Part shown: piece after piece, positions 17,173 through 27,335 of the stretch
Position numbering within the stretch: the first letter of the stretch is position 1
Layout of the letters: each line of letters begins with the position of its first letter
The notes under the pieces: generated by a model
The model's input: the letters and a program-made list of their open reading frames with translations, nothing else
Database searches by the model: none
What the model was told of the DNA's origin: nothing
Assembly (NCBI GenBank): GCA_016714085.1
Contig: JADJNW010000007.1
Location: 124,001-188,000 of the forward strand
Source of the DNA: Saprospiraceae bacterium
GTDB taxonomy: Bacteria; Bacteroidota; Bacteroidia; Chitinophagales; Saprospiraceae
Length of the DNA: 64,000 nucleotides
Direction: 5' to 3'
Program-made: the position numbers and the translations under genes

Positions 17173-18022
17173 ATGAAAGAGTTCAATTATAAATATGATG
17201 AGCTTTTTAATCCAACAATACAAGCAATTCATAATCTTGGAGGGTCTGCCTCTGTTAATGAAATCGAAGAAGAAATATCTAAGATTCTAAATTTATCTGA
17301 GGAAGAAATAAATGACTTTCACAGAGGTAGTACATCAAAACTGACCTATATAGATTAGCATGGGCAAGAAACTATCGAAGCCTATGGAATTTTGGAAAAT
17401 TCACCGGGGTTGGGGCATTGACAGAAAAAGGACTAAAAACCGATAAAGTTGATAAAGAGAAGGTGAAAAGATTTGTTGCAAAACAAGAAAAAGAATCAAG
17501 TGAAAAACAAAATGGATTATCTCTTACAAATATCCAAGAAACGAGTGAAGAGTTGATTGAATTTACATGGCAAGGGGAATTATTGGAAACATTGAAATCT
17601 GTTACACCTGAACAATTTGAGAGATTATGCCAAAGATTTCTAAGAGAATTAGGATTTGTAAATGTTGAAGTTACACAACGCACAAATGATGGAGGAATAG
17701 ATGGTGTCGGTGTTTTGAAATTAGGGGGCGTATTATCTTTCACAGTTGTTTTTCAAGCAAAAAGGTTCAAGGGTAGTGTCGGAGCATCTATAGTTCGAGA
17801 TTTTAGAGGTGCTATGATAGGCAGAGCTGATAAAGGCTTAATAATTTCGACTGGAACTTTTACACGGGAAGCAAAGAAAGAAGCCCAAAGGGATGGTGCT
17901 CCACCTATTGATTTAATTGATGGTAACGAATATGCTGAAAAGCTAAAGAATTAGGATTAGGAGTAGAGATTGAAATTATTGAAAAAGTAAAAATTAAAAA
18001 AGACTGGTTTAAAAATATATAA
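17173..18022 (+). CDS. Mrr-like restriction endonuclease, several frame breaks
   Basis: The family is clear: an N-terminal winged-helix part (MKEFNYKYDELFNPTIQAIH) then the Mrr catalytic core with FERLCQRFLRELGF, GGIDGVG (catalytic D) and VVFQAKRF (QxK). The frame breaks near 17350 (a TATATAG stretch with two extra bases), twice more between 17375 and 17408 (EAYGILENS is readable only in an alternate frame), and at 17948, where one more base gives KELGLGVEIEI and a natural stop at 18020-18022. Without the breaks it would be about 280 residues. Such enzymes cut modified DNA. No methyltransferase lies nearby. Real decay is possible, but other genes show the same error type. Confidence 0.65.
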
Positions 18023-18149
18023 TTCAATTAATTATGTATAATAAATAAATTGTATTTTTATCTCTCTTTCCTATATACAAAAGATTCTTTAATAAGAAGA
18101 ATATTCTAATACTATCCTTTTATGTAAATTCCGCACAAATTTTGAATTT

Positions 18150-20956
18150 ATGAACTTACAGGCTTTAGCCGCTCAATTGGAAGGCGAATTGCACACGGAT
18201 AAGCTTCATCGCACTTTATATGCCACCGATGCCTCTATTTATCGGGAGTTGCCGCTGGCGGTGGCGTACCCGAAAGGCGCGGAGGATATACAAAAATTGG
18301 TGCGATTTGCGCAGGAAAATCAAGTGTCTTTGATTCCGCGTACGGCGGGCACGTCGCTGGCGGGGCAGTGCGTAGGGCCGGGGATTGTGGTGGATGTGTC
18401 GCGTTATATGAATAAAATTTTAGAAGTGAATGTCGAGGAAAACTGGGTGCGGGTGCAGCCGGGCGTGATTCGGGATGAACTAAATGTTTTTTTGAAGCCT
18501 TATGGCTTGTTTTTTGGGCCGATTACAGCAACAGCAACGCGCGCGATGATTGGCGGCATGGTGGGAAATAATTCTTCTGGTACAACTTCGATTAAATATG
18601 GTGTGACGCGCGATCATGTAATGGAATTGCATACGATATTAAGCGATGGCTCAAATACAGTGTTTAAAAGCCTTTCGGCGAATGAATTTCAAGAAAAACT
18701 AAATGGAAATACTTTAGAATGTAAAATTTATCAGCAAATTTATAATGAACTAAATGATTCCGATGCTCAGGAAGAAATTCGGAAAGAATTCCCCAAACCC
18801 AATATTCATCGGCGCAGCACGGGTTATGCCGTAGATGAATTATTAAAATCCAATATATTTACATCCGGCGGGCCGGATTTTAATTTTTGTAAATTATTAA
18901 CGGGTTCGGAAGGAACATTGGCCTTTACTACCGAAATAAAATTGCATTTGAATCCACTGCCACCACCTGAGGAAGCCACTGTTTGCGCACATTTTGCTAC
19001 TTTATCCGAATCTTTGGAGGCTACGCTCGTGGCGATGCGGCATCAGCCTTATGCTTGTGAATTGATGGATAAATTCACGCTGGATTGCACCAAAGAAAAT
19101 ATTTCATTGCAAAAAAATCGCTTTTTCCTGCAAGGCGACCCGGAGGCGATTTTGATTATTGAATTTCGAGGCGAGACACGCGAGGAGGCGACCGCATTAG
19201 CCGAGGCGATGATTGCCGATATGCATATAGCGGGATTTGGTTATGCGTTTCCCATTGTTTATCCGCCAGATGCGAAGAAAGTGATGGCCTTGCGAGCAGC
19301 GGGCTTTGGGGTGCTATCGAATGTAAAAACCGATACGAAGCCGATTGAATTTGTAGAGGACACAGCAGTTGATTTGCCGGATTTGCCTGCTTATATTGAA
19401 GAATTTCGGAATTTGATGACCGAATTTGGGCAGCAAGCGGTTTATTATGCGCACGCAGGGGCAGGCGAATTGCATATTCGTCCATCCGTGAATTTGAAAA
19501 CTTCGGAGGGCGTTCGCCAAATGCACGCTATTGCAGAGGCTTCTGCCAAATTGGTGAAAAAATATAATGGTTCGCTGAGTGGCGAGCACGGCGACGGTCG
19601 CGTACGCGGCGAGTTTATTCCTTTAATGTTAGGTAATAAAAATTTTGAATTATTAAAAAGAATTAAAGAAACCTGGGACCCATATCATATTTTTAATCCG
19701 AATAAAATAACAGGCGCGCCGCCGATGGATCAGGATTTGCGATATGTACAGGACGTTCCAAAACCAGAATTTGATACGGTTTTTGATTTTTCTGAAACGG
19801 GCGGAATTCTCAGAACCACTGAAAAATGTGGTGGTTCGGGTGATTGCCGAAAGCTGGCGCACGTGAGCGGCGGCGTGATGTGTCCCTCCTATATGGCGAC
19901 GCGCAACGAAAAAGATACGACACGCGCAAGAGCAAATACATTGCGGGAATTTTTAACACGAAGTGAAAATGGAGAGAATCGTTTTGCGCATGAGGAGTTA
20001 AAAAATGTAATGGATTTATGCCTTTCATGTAAAGGTTGCACCTCGGAATGCCCGTCGAATGTGGATATGTCCACTTTGAAAGCTGAGTTTTTACATCAAT
20101 AGTTACAAGTAATGTAATAAAACAAATTTTGGGCGTAGCGCCAAAGCGATCTTTGCCGGAGCTATCCAATATTACATTACGTAAATGGTATAATAAATAT
20201 TATCGCCGATTGCCAATCGGCGCTACCCGTAAGGTTTATTTCTTCTGCGATGAGTTCACCAATTATAATGATGCGCATATCGGCATTAAAGCAATTGAAT
20301 TATTAACAAAATTAGGTTACGATGTAATAATGCCGAAACACGCTGAGAGCGGACGAGCGCATATTTCCAAAGGTTTATTATTGGAAGCGCAAAAAATGGC
20401 AAAGCAAAATGTAACTATTTTTAAAGATTTGGTAAATGAAAATAGCCCTTTAATCGGGATAGAACCTTCGGCAATATTAAGTTTTCGAGACGAATATTAT
20501 AAATTAGTTGATAAAGAAAATCAGGCAGCAGCAAAAGAATTGGGTAAAAATGCTTTATTAATCGAGGAGTTTATTGCACAAGAAATTCAAAAAGGAAATA
20601 TTACATCTGAATTATTTACATCAGCATCAAAACAAATTTTATTACATGGTCATTGCCATCAAAAAGCCTTGTCGAGCGTGGATGCGAGCGCTTGGGCCCT
20701 GGGTTTGCCCGAAAATTATGTAGTCGAAGTGATACCTTCCGGCTGCTGCGGCATGGCGGGTTCGTTTGGTTATGAAAAAGAGCATTATGATGTCAGCATG
20801 CAAATTGGAGAATTGATATTATTTCCGGCTATTAAAAAAGTTAATAATGATGTAATAATCGCTGCTCCGGGTACGAGCTGTCGGCATCAGATTTTGGATG
20901 GCACGGGCCGGAAAGCCTTGCATCCTGTGGAAGTATTATATGACGCTTTAGTGTAA
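18150..20956 (+). CDS. FAD-linked oxidase / Fe-S protein (GlcD-type fused to CCG domain), disrupted in the middle
   Basis: The first part (650 residues, to 20102) is an FAD-binding PCMH oxidase (PRTAGTSLAGQCVGPG, TGSEGTLAF, GEHGDGR) ending in two 4Fe-4S motifs (TEKCGGSGDCR with CPSY, and CLSCKGCTSECP). The second part (to 20956) has CCG domains (GHCHQKAL, PSGCCGMAGSFGYEKEH), as in the large D-lactate/glycolate-type oxidases of about 980 residues. Between LKAEFLHQ and SNVIKQILGVAPKRSLPELS, about 40-50 residues usual in the family are missing and a TAG stop intervenes. A palindrome at 20204 is inserted in frame. An assembly error or a real internal deletion both fit. If real, the protein is probably inactive. 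Confidence 0.75.
20204..20222. repeat. GC palindrome inside coding sequence
   Basis: Arms CGCCGATTG and CAATCGGCG flank one C, followed by CTAC. It translates as RRLPIGATR, which interrupts the otherwise conserved step from LRKWY to KVYFFCDEF. A near-identical copy (one base different, same trailing CTAC) is inside the E1 gene at 46812. Confidence 0.65.
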
Positions 20957-21011
20957 TTGAATGAAACTCATTTTTAAATAGAGATGTTATAATAAATATA
21001 ACTTTATTGAT

Positions 21012-21116
21012 ATGACAAAGCAGTTTGAACACATTATGACTAATCCTAAAATTTTAGGTGGAAAGCCTATTATTGGCCGTGTGAATTTATTAATTTTGCG
21101 GCGCCGGTCAATGTAG
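21012..21116 (+). pseudogene. DUF433 antitoxin remnant
   Basis: 34 codons reading MTKQFEHIMTNPKILGGKPI and then diverging (IGRVNLLILRRRSM). The ILGGKPI block is the DUF433 signature, but GTRI and the C-terminal helix bundle are absent. In another frame the next bases read NFAAPVNVEAHPVKGRVGF, which I cannot identify. It is probably a truncated antitoxin, with no toxin partner nearby. Confidence 0.5.
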
Positions 21117-21175
21117 AAGCGCATCCTGTAAAGGGAAGGGTTGGGTTCAATAAATTAATAGAATCTTTATTAGTT

Positions 21176-22234
21176 TTATTTCAAAAAGAATTGAAAGCCA
21201 ATATTAAAATCCAAGAATTTAGGAGTAAATTCTTCTTCAATTTGTCGCGCATTATAACGAAAAATGCCTTCCAATGCTACATTCGATGTAATAAAAATAT
21301 CCAAACCCAATCCTGCTGTAGCATTCAAACCAAAAAAGCTGGATTCTGAAAATTTATCTGCAAACTGAAAACGCGTGCCGAAACCCGCGGTAGCAAAGGG
21401 CTGCCAGCTTGCGCCGTTTTTACCCATGTAATAACGAATGAATGGTTCAGGATTTACAATCGCATTTTGATCGGAGAAAGCGAGTTGAAAACTACTGCCA
21501 ACAGCAAATCGATTGGAAATAAAATAAGCAGCGCTTGGCATAAAAGAAGTGGAAATATTATTACCGTCGCCAATATTAAACAAGCCGCCGCTTGCGCCCA
21601 TGCCTATTAACCAGGTGCCTTTATTGATTGCATTTGACTCATCTAAACTTTGAACATCTGATGGCGGCGGTAGAAAAAACTGCAAGCCGATATTATATAT
21701 AATATGATGTTGGTTATTATCTTCGCTAAATAAACTTCGATATTGCAAAATGCCCTCCAATGCTATGTTCTGATGAATAAAATAATTCAAGCCACCGCCG
21801 AATGATAATATATAATCATTATTTTTGTCAATACTTTCTATATTATTTGTAAAAGTATTGATTTGACTGAACGCAGCATCAAACTCGGTTTGCAAGAAAT
21901 ATTGCAAAACATCATAATTTTTCACAGGGAAATAATAACGTATAAAAGGAGAAATATTATAAGAATTAGAGGTAAACTTAAAATCAAATCCGGGTGATTC
22001 CGATTCGCTGAATGATTTTGTGAATCCTGCGCTTGTACCAATGAGCAGGCGGTCATTCAGAAAATAGCCTATTTTCGGGGCTGCGGAGAAATTATAATCA
22101 TTGACATCATCGGAAATGCCCATAAAAGCACTGACATTACCATCAATCAGCCAGGTACCTTTTTAGATTTGAGCAAATGTAATATCATAAATAAAGCTAA
22201 ATAAAATGACGAGATAAGTAAATATTGCTTTCAT
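21176..22234 (-). CDS. Outer-membrane beta-barrel protein with internal duplication and an early stop
   Basis: The ATG at 22234 begins a signal peptide (MKAIFTYLVILFSFIYDI), but codon 24 (22163-22165) is TAA directly after the AQ cleavage site; reading then stays open for 329 codons. The mature part holds two similar barrels, each opening with KGTWLI and ending in a phenylalanine-rich strand (NIGLQFFLP and FNIGFQFFLK). Shared blocks are PFIRYYF/PFIRYYM, NIALEGILQY/NVALEGIFRY. Each half resembles the 8-strand OmpW/porin-like family. A single substitution or a miscall in the A-run would explain the stop. Function as a pore or structural protein is inference. Confidence 0.7.
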
Positions 22235-22300
22235 GGGAACTTTATACATTTATCATAAAGCTCCAAAATAAGCAAAATCTTTAGTCGTAAATGTTAAACT

Positions 22301-22822
22301 TTATTTGGTTGGTACTTTTTTATATAAGCCATCGAAAATTCCCGTCCAGGTTTTGCCATCATCTTTGGTGATTTCCCAGTATTGGCGCACCGCTCCGTCG
22401 GCATTGGGCGTCCAGGTGATGCGATTGCGGTAAGGCGTACCTTTTTGGTCTTTCATTACATCACTCCAAAGTACCATGTTTTCCTTCTCTAAATTGCCCG
22501 AAAGCAAAAGGCTGCCGCCTTGATTGTCCACCCAGGTTTGATGCCATTTTCCGGTCTGAGGATTGTAAAAATTATAGCTCGTTCCAGTGTATCCGGGCGC
22601 TGCGGAAGTCCAGTTTTCTTGAATAACACAGCTATCTTGCACGAAGACAATGAGATTACGACCTGCTAATTTGCCATCGGGCTGATAGGTTTCCCAATTG
22701 CCCACCCAAAAATCGAATTGACGGAATTCCGCTGCACAGCAAGGACAAGGATTGGCGGCAGTTTGCGCTGATGCCTTAATTGTAGTTAATGCTCCAATAA
22801 TCGTCAAAAAAAGAATTTTCAT
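22301..22822 (-). CDS. Secreted DUF1579-like protein
   Basis: 173 residues from the ATG at 22822, which directly precedes a signal peptide (MKILFLTIIGALTTIKASAQ); upstream in-frame ATGs only add a non-signal extension. The mature part has FDFWVGNWETYQPDG, SCVIQENWTS, YNFYNPQTGKWHQTWVD and GKTWTGIFDGLYKK, a lipocalin-like beta pattern found in uncharacterised secreted proteins. A CPCCAAEF cysteine cluster follows the signal peptide. No function is known. Confidence 0.8.
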   Translation of the reverse strand: MKILFLTIIGALTTIKASAQTAANPCPCCAAEFRQFDFWVGNWETYQPDGKLAGRNLIVFVQDSCVIQENWTSAAPGYTGTSYNFYNPQTGKWHQTWVDNQGGSLLLSGNLEKENMVLWSDVMKDQKGTPYRNRITWTPNADGAVRQYWEITKDDGKTWTGIFDGLYKKVPTK

Positions 22823-22885
22823 AGCTTCATGTTTCATAAAAAAGGGTGATTTCTGTAACATATAACTGATTGCAAAATAGCGCAT

Positions 22886-23162
22886 TTCAGCATTCGAGTC
22901 GTTTGGTGAAAATTGGGATTTTGATCAAAAAAATTGTTTAAAAAAAGCGCCCGAGCTCGAAAAATCTCTCATTTCTCTTGCTCTAAAGCGCTTCAAACAA
23001 AATTGGATTTAGTACAAAAAAGTAATCAACTGGCGCTCTTTTGGAGCAACCGGCTCAAAAGTAGGCGAAAATGAATGTAATGAATTGGCGAAAACTGGGA
23101 AAATGCTTTGCGCTTGCACAAGGTTATGTAACTTCGGCGATCTATTAAGTTTTGAATAAAAA
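22886..23162. other. Divergent intergenic region, nothing recognised
   Basis: 277 nt between the DUF1579-like gene and the AraC gene. No ORF, palindrome or clear -7 box stands out. Confidence 0.4.
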
Positions 23163-24095
23163 ATGGACAACAAATTTTTTCTTTTTGAGCATTTTCCTGA
23201 TTGCCGACACCCGGCTTTTGATTGGGAAAAACATAATGAGATTTTTAAAAAACGGAATGTAATTTTCCGGGCAAAGACGCATTATTCGGAATTTCCGGAG
23301 CATTGGGGTTGTTTGTCTGTGAAAACAGTTTCGACAGGTGTTGAAAGCTTTTTTATTGAAAATGAACACTTTGTATTGAATCAAGAGAAATATTTAGTTC
23401 TGAATGAAGGTCAATATTATGGTTCGCATGTAGAGTCGGAAAAAGAGGTGGAAAGCTTTACGATCAATTTCTCGCAGGAATTTGTAAAACAAGCCGTGAA
23501 TACATTATTTACCCATGATGAAGAATTGATAAATAATCCTTCTTTCGAAACGGTTGCTATTCCTGAGTTTGTGCAATATTTTTACAATCATGATACTATT
23601 ATTACACCATTAATTCAAAAAATAAAATTGCTTTCGGATCATTTTTCTGCTAATCAAAATCAAATCGAAGATGCTTATTATCAGTTATTTAGAGCGTTAA
23701 TGCTTAAAAAAAAGGAGGTAAATCAATTGATTCAAAAAACGCCTGCGCTTAAAAAATCGACCCAAATAGAATTATATCGGCGGCTGACGCGCGCTAAGGA
23801 TTATATAGATTCTCATTTTGCCAAATCGATTTCGCTCGACGATATTGCGCAGGTGGCTTGCCTTAGTACGTTTCATTTTTTGACTTGTTTTAAGGCTTTA
23901 CATGGCTTGACGCCTTATCAGTACTTGACTCGGGTGCGATTGCAGCAAGCAAAAAAATTATTGAAAACCAAAGATATTTCGGTTCAAGAAGTATGTCAAA
24001 TGGTTGGTTATGAGGATATTAGCTCTTTTAGCAAATTATATAAAAAGACCTTTGGAGCGTCGCCTTCCAAAACAGAAAAAATCCTTACCGATTAA
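23163..24095 (+). CDS. AraC-family transcriptional regulator
   Basis: 310 residues. The N-terminal 190 residues look like a cupin sensor (LSVKTVSTGVESFFIENEHF, EGQYYGSHVESEKEVESFTI). The double HTH covers about 205-305: RAKDYIDSHFAKSISLDDIA, LSTFHFLTCFKALHGLTPYQ, VRLQQAKKLLKTKDISVQEV and the closing DISSFSKLYKKTFGASPS. The ligand and targets are unknown. Its last codons overlap the end of queE on the other strand by 4 nt (convergent). Confidence 0.88.
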   Translation: MDNKFFLFEHFPDCRHPAFDWEKHNEIFKKRNVIFRAKTHYSEFPEHWGCLSVKTVSTGVESFFIENEHFVLNQEKYLVLNEGQYYGSHVESEKEVESFTINFSQEFVKQAVNTLFTHDEELINNPSFETVAIPEFVQYFYNHDTIITPLIQKIKLLSDHFSANQNQIEDAYYQLFRALMLKKKEVNQLIQKTPALKKSTQIELYRRLTRAKDYIDSHFAKSISLDDIAQVACLSTFHFLTCFKALHGLTPYQYLTRVRLQQAKKLLKTKDISVQEVCQMVGYEDISSFSKLYKKTFGASPSKTEKILTD

Positions 24096-24733
24096 GGAAT
24101 ATTCAAAATTTTATGCGTTTGCAGGCTGAGTCGCCATTTCGGATATTGCATACAGTATTGAAGTGTTAAATATGTATTTTGCTCACGTTCAGGACTATCC
24201 ATCGGTTGCAGGAAAAAATGCTGGAAGTCGAAATGCTCATAAAGATTTGGCGCTGCCCCTGGCTGCGGGAAAACAAGCTTGAGTTCATGCCCGCTGGTTA
24301 TTACAATTTCCGTTCCGGCTTTAGGGCTTACACAAATCCAGTCCAAACCCTTTGGGGCTTCTACCGTTCCGTTCGTTTCTACTGCTACTTCAAATCCTTT
24401 TTTATGAAATGCTTCAATTAATGGTTCATTTAATTGTAATAAAGGCTCGCCGCCGGTGCAAACGACATAGGGCTTCCCCTGATGCAATCCTGGTTCCCAA
24501 AGCGAAGCGACTTTAGCTGCCAAGGCTTCCGCCGAGTAACGGCCGCCATTTACGCCATCCGTTCCCCAGAAATCCGTATCACAAAATTGACAAATCGCTT
24601 TGTGCCGATCTTCTTCACGACCCGTCCAGAGGTTGCAGCCCGTAAAACGACAAAACACTGCCGGACGCCCTGTCTGCGCGCCTTCGCCTTGCAACGTATA
24701 AAAAATTTCTTTGATTTTATAAGTGGTACTCAA
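24092..24733 (-). CDS. queE: 7-carboxy-7-deazaguanine synthase
   Basis: 213 residues. A radical SAM enzyme that contracts 6-carboxytetrahydropterin to the 7-deazaguanine core in queuosine synthesis. The cluster-binding cysteines have the QueE spacing C-x14-C-x2-C (from TGCNLW to ICQFC). Substrate and SAM-binding blocks FYTLQGEGAQTGRPAVFCRF, CTGGEPLLQLNEPLI and AVETNGT are intact. No other que genes are in the window. Confidence 0.95.
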   Translation of the reverse strand: MSTTYKIKEIFYTLQGEGAQTGRPAVFCRFTGCNLWTGREEDRHKAICQFCDTDFWGTDGVNGGRYSAEALAAKVASLWEPGLHQGKPYVVCTGGEPLLQLNEPLIEAFHKKGFEVAVETNGTVEAPKGLDWICVSPKAGTEIVITSGHELKLVFPQPGAAPNLYEHFDFQHFFLQPMDSPEREQNTYLTLQYCMQYPKWRLSLQTHKILNIP

Positions 24734-25037
24734 ACGTTATATTATTATGATATTATATTTTGATTACATTGCGAAATAAATCTTTCATTATAAACCTATA
24801 AGATTTCAAAAACCTTATAGGTTTGGTTAAGAAATCATGTATTGGAATTTAATTCACAATGCTTTTATTAATAGCGAAATTTTGATTGTATTAACAGCAA
24901 ATATAACTTGGGAGTTTCTTTTTAGTTTGTATTTGATTTTATTTTACTGCGTGTTGCAGAAAAACTTGTTTATTTTTGAGCTTTCCAAATGAAATGAAAC
25001 ACGCTGTTCCGTATTTCAACACCACAATAGCAAAACT
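24734..25037. other. Intergenic region with a perfect 11-bp hairpin
   Basis: 304 nt between queE and the asparaginase gene. At 24792-24824 AAACCTATAAG and CTTATAGGTTT pair perfectly around 11 nt. No T-run follows directly, so it is more like a dispersed palindrome than a terminator. The rest is AT-rich. Confidence 0.5.
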
Positions 25038-26042
25038 ATGTTCAATCGCAGAAAATTTATCACCAACGCAACGTTAGGAACGGTAGCAGTAGGCACTGGT
25101 TTGATTGCTTGTCAGCCTTCTGAAAAAGCACCAGTTCAAAAGAAAAATCCTAATTCTAAAGAAGGTTTTCCGATTGTGATTGCTACCTGGAAGCCAAATA
25201 CAAAAGCTACGGAAGCAGCCTGGCAAACCCTGGAAAATGGTGGCACTGCGCTTGATGCGGTAGAGGCTGGCGCAAAAGTACCAGAAGCTGACCCTAATGA
25301 TACGAGTGTGGGCTATGGCGGTGCGCCAGACCGCGATGGTTTTGTGACGCTCGATGCTTGCATCATGGATAAGGATGGAAACGCCGGTAGTGTGACTTTT
25401 TTGCAAGGTATCAAGCATCCGATTTCGGTGGCGCGATTGGTGATGGAAAAAACACCCCACGTAATGCTGAGTGGCGATGGGGCTTTGCAATTTGCTTTGG
25501 AAAATGGTTTTCAAACGGAGGATTTATTGACAGAAAATGCGAAAAAAGCCTGGGAAAAATGGCTTGAAACAAATAAATACGAACCCAAAGCAAATATTAA
25601 TCAACACGATACCATTGGCATCCTGGCGATTGATAAAAATGGCGATATTGCTGGCGCTTGCACCACGAGTGGCATGGCGTACAAATTGCACGGTAGAATA
25701 GGGGATTCACCGATTATTGGAGCAGGAATGTATGTGGATAATGAGGTTGGAGGCGCTTGTGCCACTGGCGTTGGCGAATTGGTGATGAAAACATTAGGTT
25801 CTTTTTTGATTGTGGAACTGATGCGTCAGGGTATGACACCTCAAGAAGCTTGCGAAGAAGCGACGGCGCGCATTGCCAAAAGATACGGTGACACTTTGCC
25901 GGAAGGCACGCAGGTAGGCTATCTGGCGATTAATAAAAAAGGAGAACACGGCGCATTTTCTTTGGTAAAAGGCTTTAATTATGCTTTGTATCAAATGGGC
26001 GGAGAAAATCTATCATTGGATGCCGATGCTTTGAAATCTTAA
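25038..26042 (+). CDS. N(4)-(beta-N-acetylglucosaminyl)-L-asparaginase family protein (Ntn-hydrolase)
   Basis: 334 residues. The N-terminus (MFNRRKFITNATLGTVAVGT then LIACQPS) combines a twin-arginine-like start with a lipobox, so the protein is probably a Tat-exported lipoprotein. The precursor is autocleaved before the nucleophile threonine in NQHDTIGILAID; upstream GGTALDAVEAGAKVPEADP and downstream GDSPIIGAGMYVDN and GACATGVGE match the glycosylasparaginase fold. It would remove asparagine from glycan-linked GlcNAc or act on isoaspartyl peptides. A dehydratase gene follows after 48 nt. Confidence 0.92.
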   Translation: MFNRRKFITNATLGTVAVGTGLIACQPSEKAPVQKKNPNSKEGFPIVIATWKPNTKATEAAWQTLENGGTALDAVEAGAKVPEADPNDTSVGYGGAPDRDGFVTLDACIMDKDGNAGSVTFLQGIKHPISVARLVMEKTPHVMLSGDGALQFALENGFQTEDLLTENAKKAWEKWLETNKYEPKANINQHDTIGILAIDKNGDIAGACTTSGMAYKLHGRIGDSPIIGAGMYVDNEVGGACATGVGELVMKTLGSFLIVELMRQGMTPQEACEEATARIAKRYGDTLPEGTQVGYLAINKKGEHGAFSLVKGFNYALYQMGGENLSLDADALKS

Positions 26043-26090
26043 ATCATTCTCTTAACTTGCTGACTATTAAGGGCTAAACTCAAGGATTAT

Positions 26091-27053
26091 ATGTCATTTT
26101 TAGAAAAACTAGAACGAATACCAACTAGACAAGATATTGCCGAAACACATCAGGCTATCTCGGAATTTATTCACTACACCCCAATTCTTACTTGCGAAAG
26201 CTTGAATTTAATCTCGGGTGCGGAGCTTTTTTTCAAATGTGAAAATTTTCAAAAAATAGGCGCTTTCAAAATGCGAGGCGCTGCCAGCACTGCGGTCCGC
26301 CTGGAAGATGAAGAATTGGAAAAAGGTTTTGCAACGCATTCTTCCGGCAATCACGCACAAGCGGTGGCGCGTACGGCAATGTTACTGGGCGTTCCGGCGT
26401 ATATCGTGATGCCCGAAAATGCTCCTCCTGTCAAAGTGGCTGCTACCAAAGGCTACGGCGCAGAAATCATCTTTTGTAAAAATGTAGAAGATCGTGAACC
26501 CACCTTGCAGGAAGTAGTGGAACGGACAGGTGCTACTTTTATTCATCCTTACAACGATTATAATGTCATTGCAGGTCAAGCTACGAGCGCCTTGGAACTT
26601 TTGCAAGATGTAGAAGAACTCGATGTAGTGATTGCCCCTGTGGGGGGAGGTGGACTTTTGAGTGGTACGGCTTTGAGTACGCGCTATTGGTCGCCGAGTA
26701 CCAAAGTAATTGGGGCAGAACCTGAAGTGGTCAACGATGCTTGGCGTTCCATGCAAAGTGGACAAATTGAAGTGAATGCGACGACTAATACGATTGCGGA
26801 TGGCTTGCGTACGAATTTGGGTGAAAAAACTTTCGATATTATTCAGAAACACGTAGATGATATTCTCACCGTCTCTGAGGAAGAAATTATAGAAGCGCTG
26901 CGCCTGGTGTGGGAGCGCATGAAAATTGTGATTGAACCCTCTTCGGCCGTGCCTTTAGCTGCGATTTTGCAAAATAAAGAAAGGTTTGAAGGAGAAAAAA
27001 TAGGCATTATTCTTACTGGTGGTAATGTAGATTTGAGTAAGCTACCTTTTTAA
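26091..27053 (+). CDS. Pyridoxal-phosphate threonine/serine dehydratase-like enzyme
   Basis: 320 residues of the fold-type II PLP family. The PLP lysine is in FQKIGAFKMRGA, the phosphate loop is VGGGGLLSGTAL, and SSGNHAQAVA binds the substrate carboxylate. No ACT domain is present, so it is like catabolic threonine dehydratase or serine racemase rather than biosynthetic IlvA. It lies 48 nt after the asparaginase gene on the same strand, which would fit shared amino acid catabolism. Confidence 0.9.
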   Translation: MSFLEKLERIPTRQDIAETHQAISEFIHYTPILTCESLNLISGAELFFKCENFQKIGAFKMRGAASTAVRLEDEELEKGFATHSSGNHAQAVARTAMLLGVPAYIVMPENAPPVKVAATKGYGAEIIFCKNVEDREPTLQEVVERTGATFIHPYNDYNVIAGQATSALELLQDVEELDVVIAPVGGGGLLSGTALSTRYWSPSTKVIGAEPEVVNDAWRSMQSGQIEVNATTNTIADGLRTNLGEKTFDIIQKHVDDILTVSEEEIIEALRLVWERMKIVIEPSSAVPLAAILQNKERFEGEKIGIILTGGNVDLSKLPF

Positions 27054-27170
27054 AATCTAAATGAAAGGTTAAAAACCAATCCCTGTCGAACATTTCATGC
27101 CGCTTGCCGAAACCATTGGTAATAAAAGACCGTTGCATTTAATATAGTGTAAATATTAAACCCATGAACC

Positions 27171-27233
27171 ATGATTGCAACAATCTTTGTTATCGGTGGA
27201 TTGCTTTATGTACTTTGGAAAAGTCGGAAGTGA
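27171..27233 (+). CDS. Possible 20-residue membrane peptide
   Basis: ATG to TGA encodes MIATIFVIGGLLYVLWKSRK: one hydrophobic helix and a basic tail. No promoter or homologue is recognised, and the frame may be chance. It lies alone between two larger genes. Confidence 0.2.
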   Translation: MIATIFVIGGLLYVLWKSRK

Positions 27234-27234
27234 T

Positions 27235-27273
27235 CAAAAAACAAAACTCCCGAAATTTCAGAAACTTCGGGAG
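27235..27273 (-). terminator. Rho-independent terminator of the beta-helix gene
   Basis: CTCCCGAA and TTCGGGAG (27247-27273), extended by TTTC/GAAA, form a strong stem. On the minus strand it is followed by TTTTGTTTTTTG. It lies 60 nt past the end of the gene at 27336-28286. Confidence 0.75.
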
Positions 27274-27335
27274 CTTGCCAGAAAAAAGTTAGAGTTTTAG
27301 GAGCTTATCTCTTTGAGATAGGCGAAGATGTTGAA

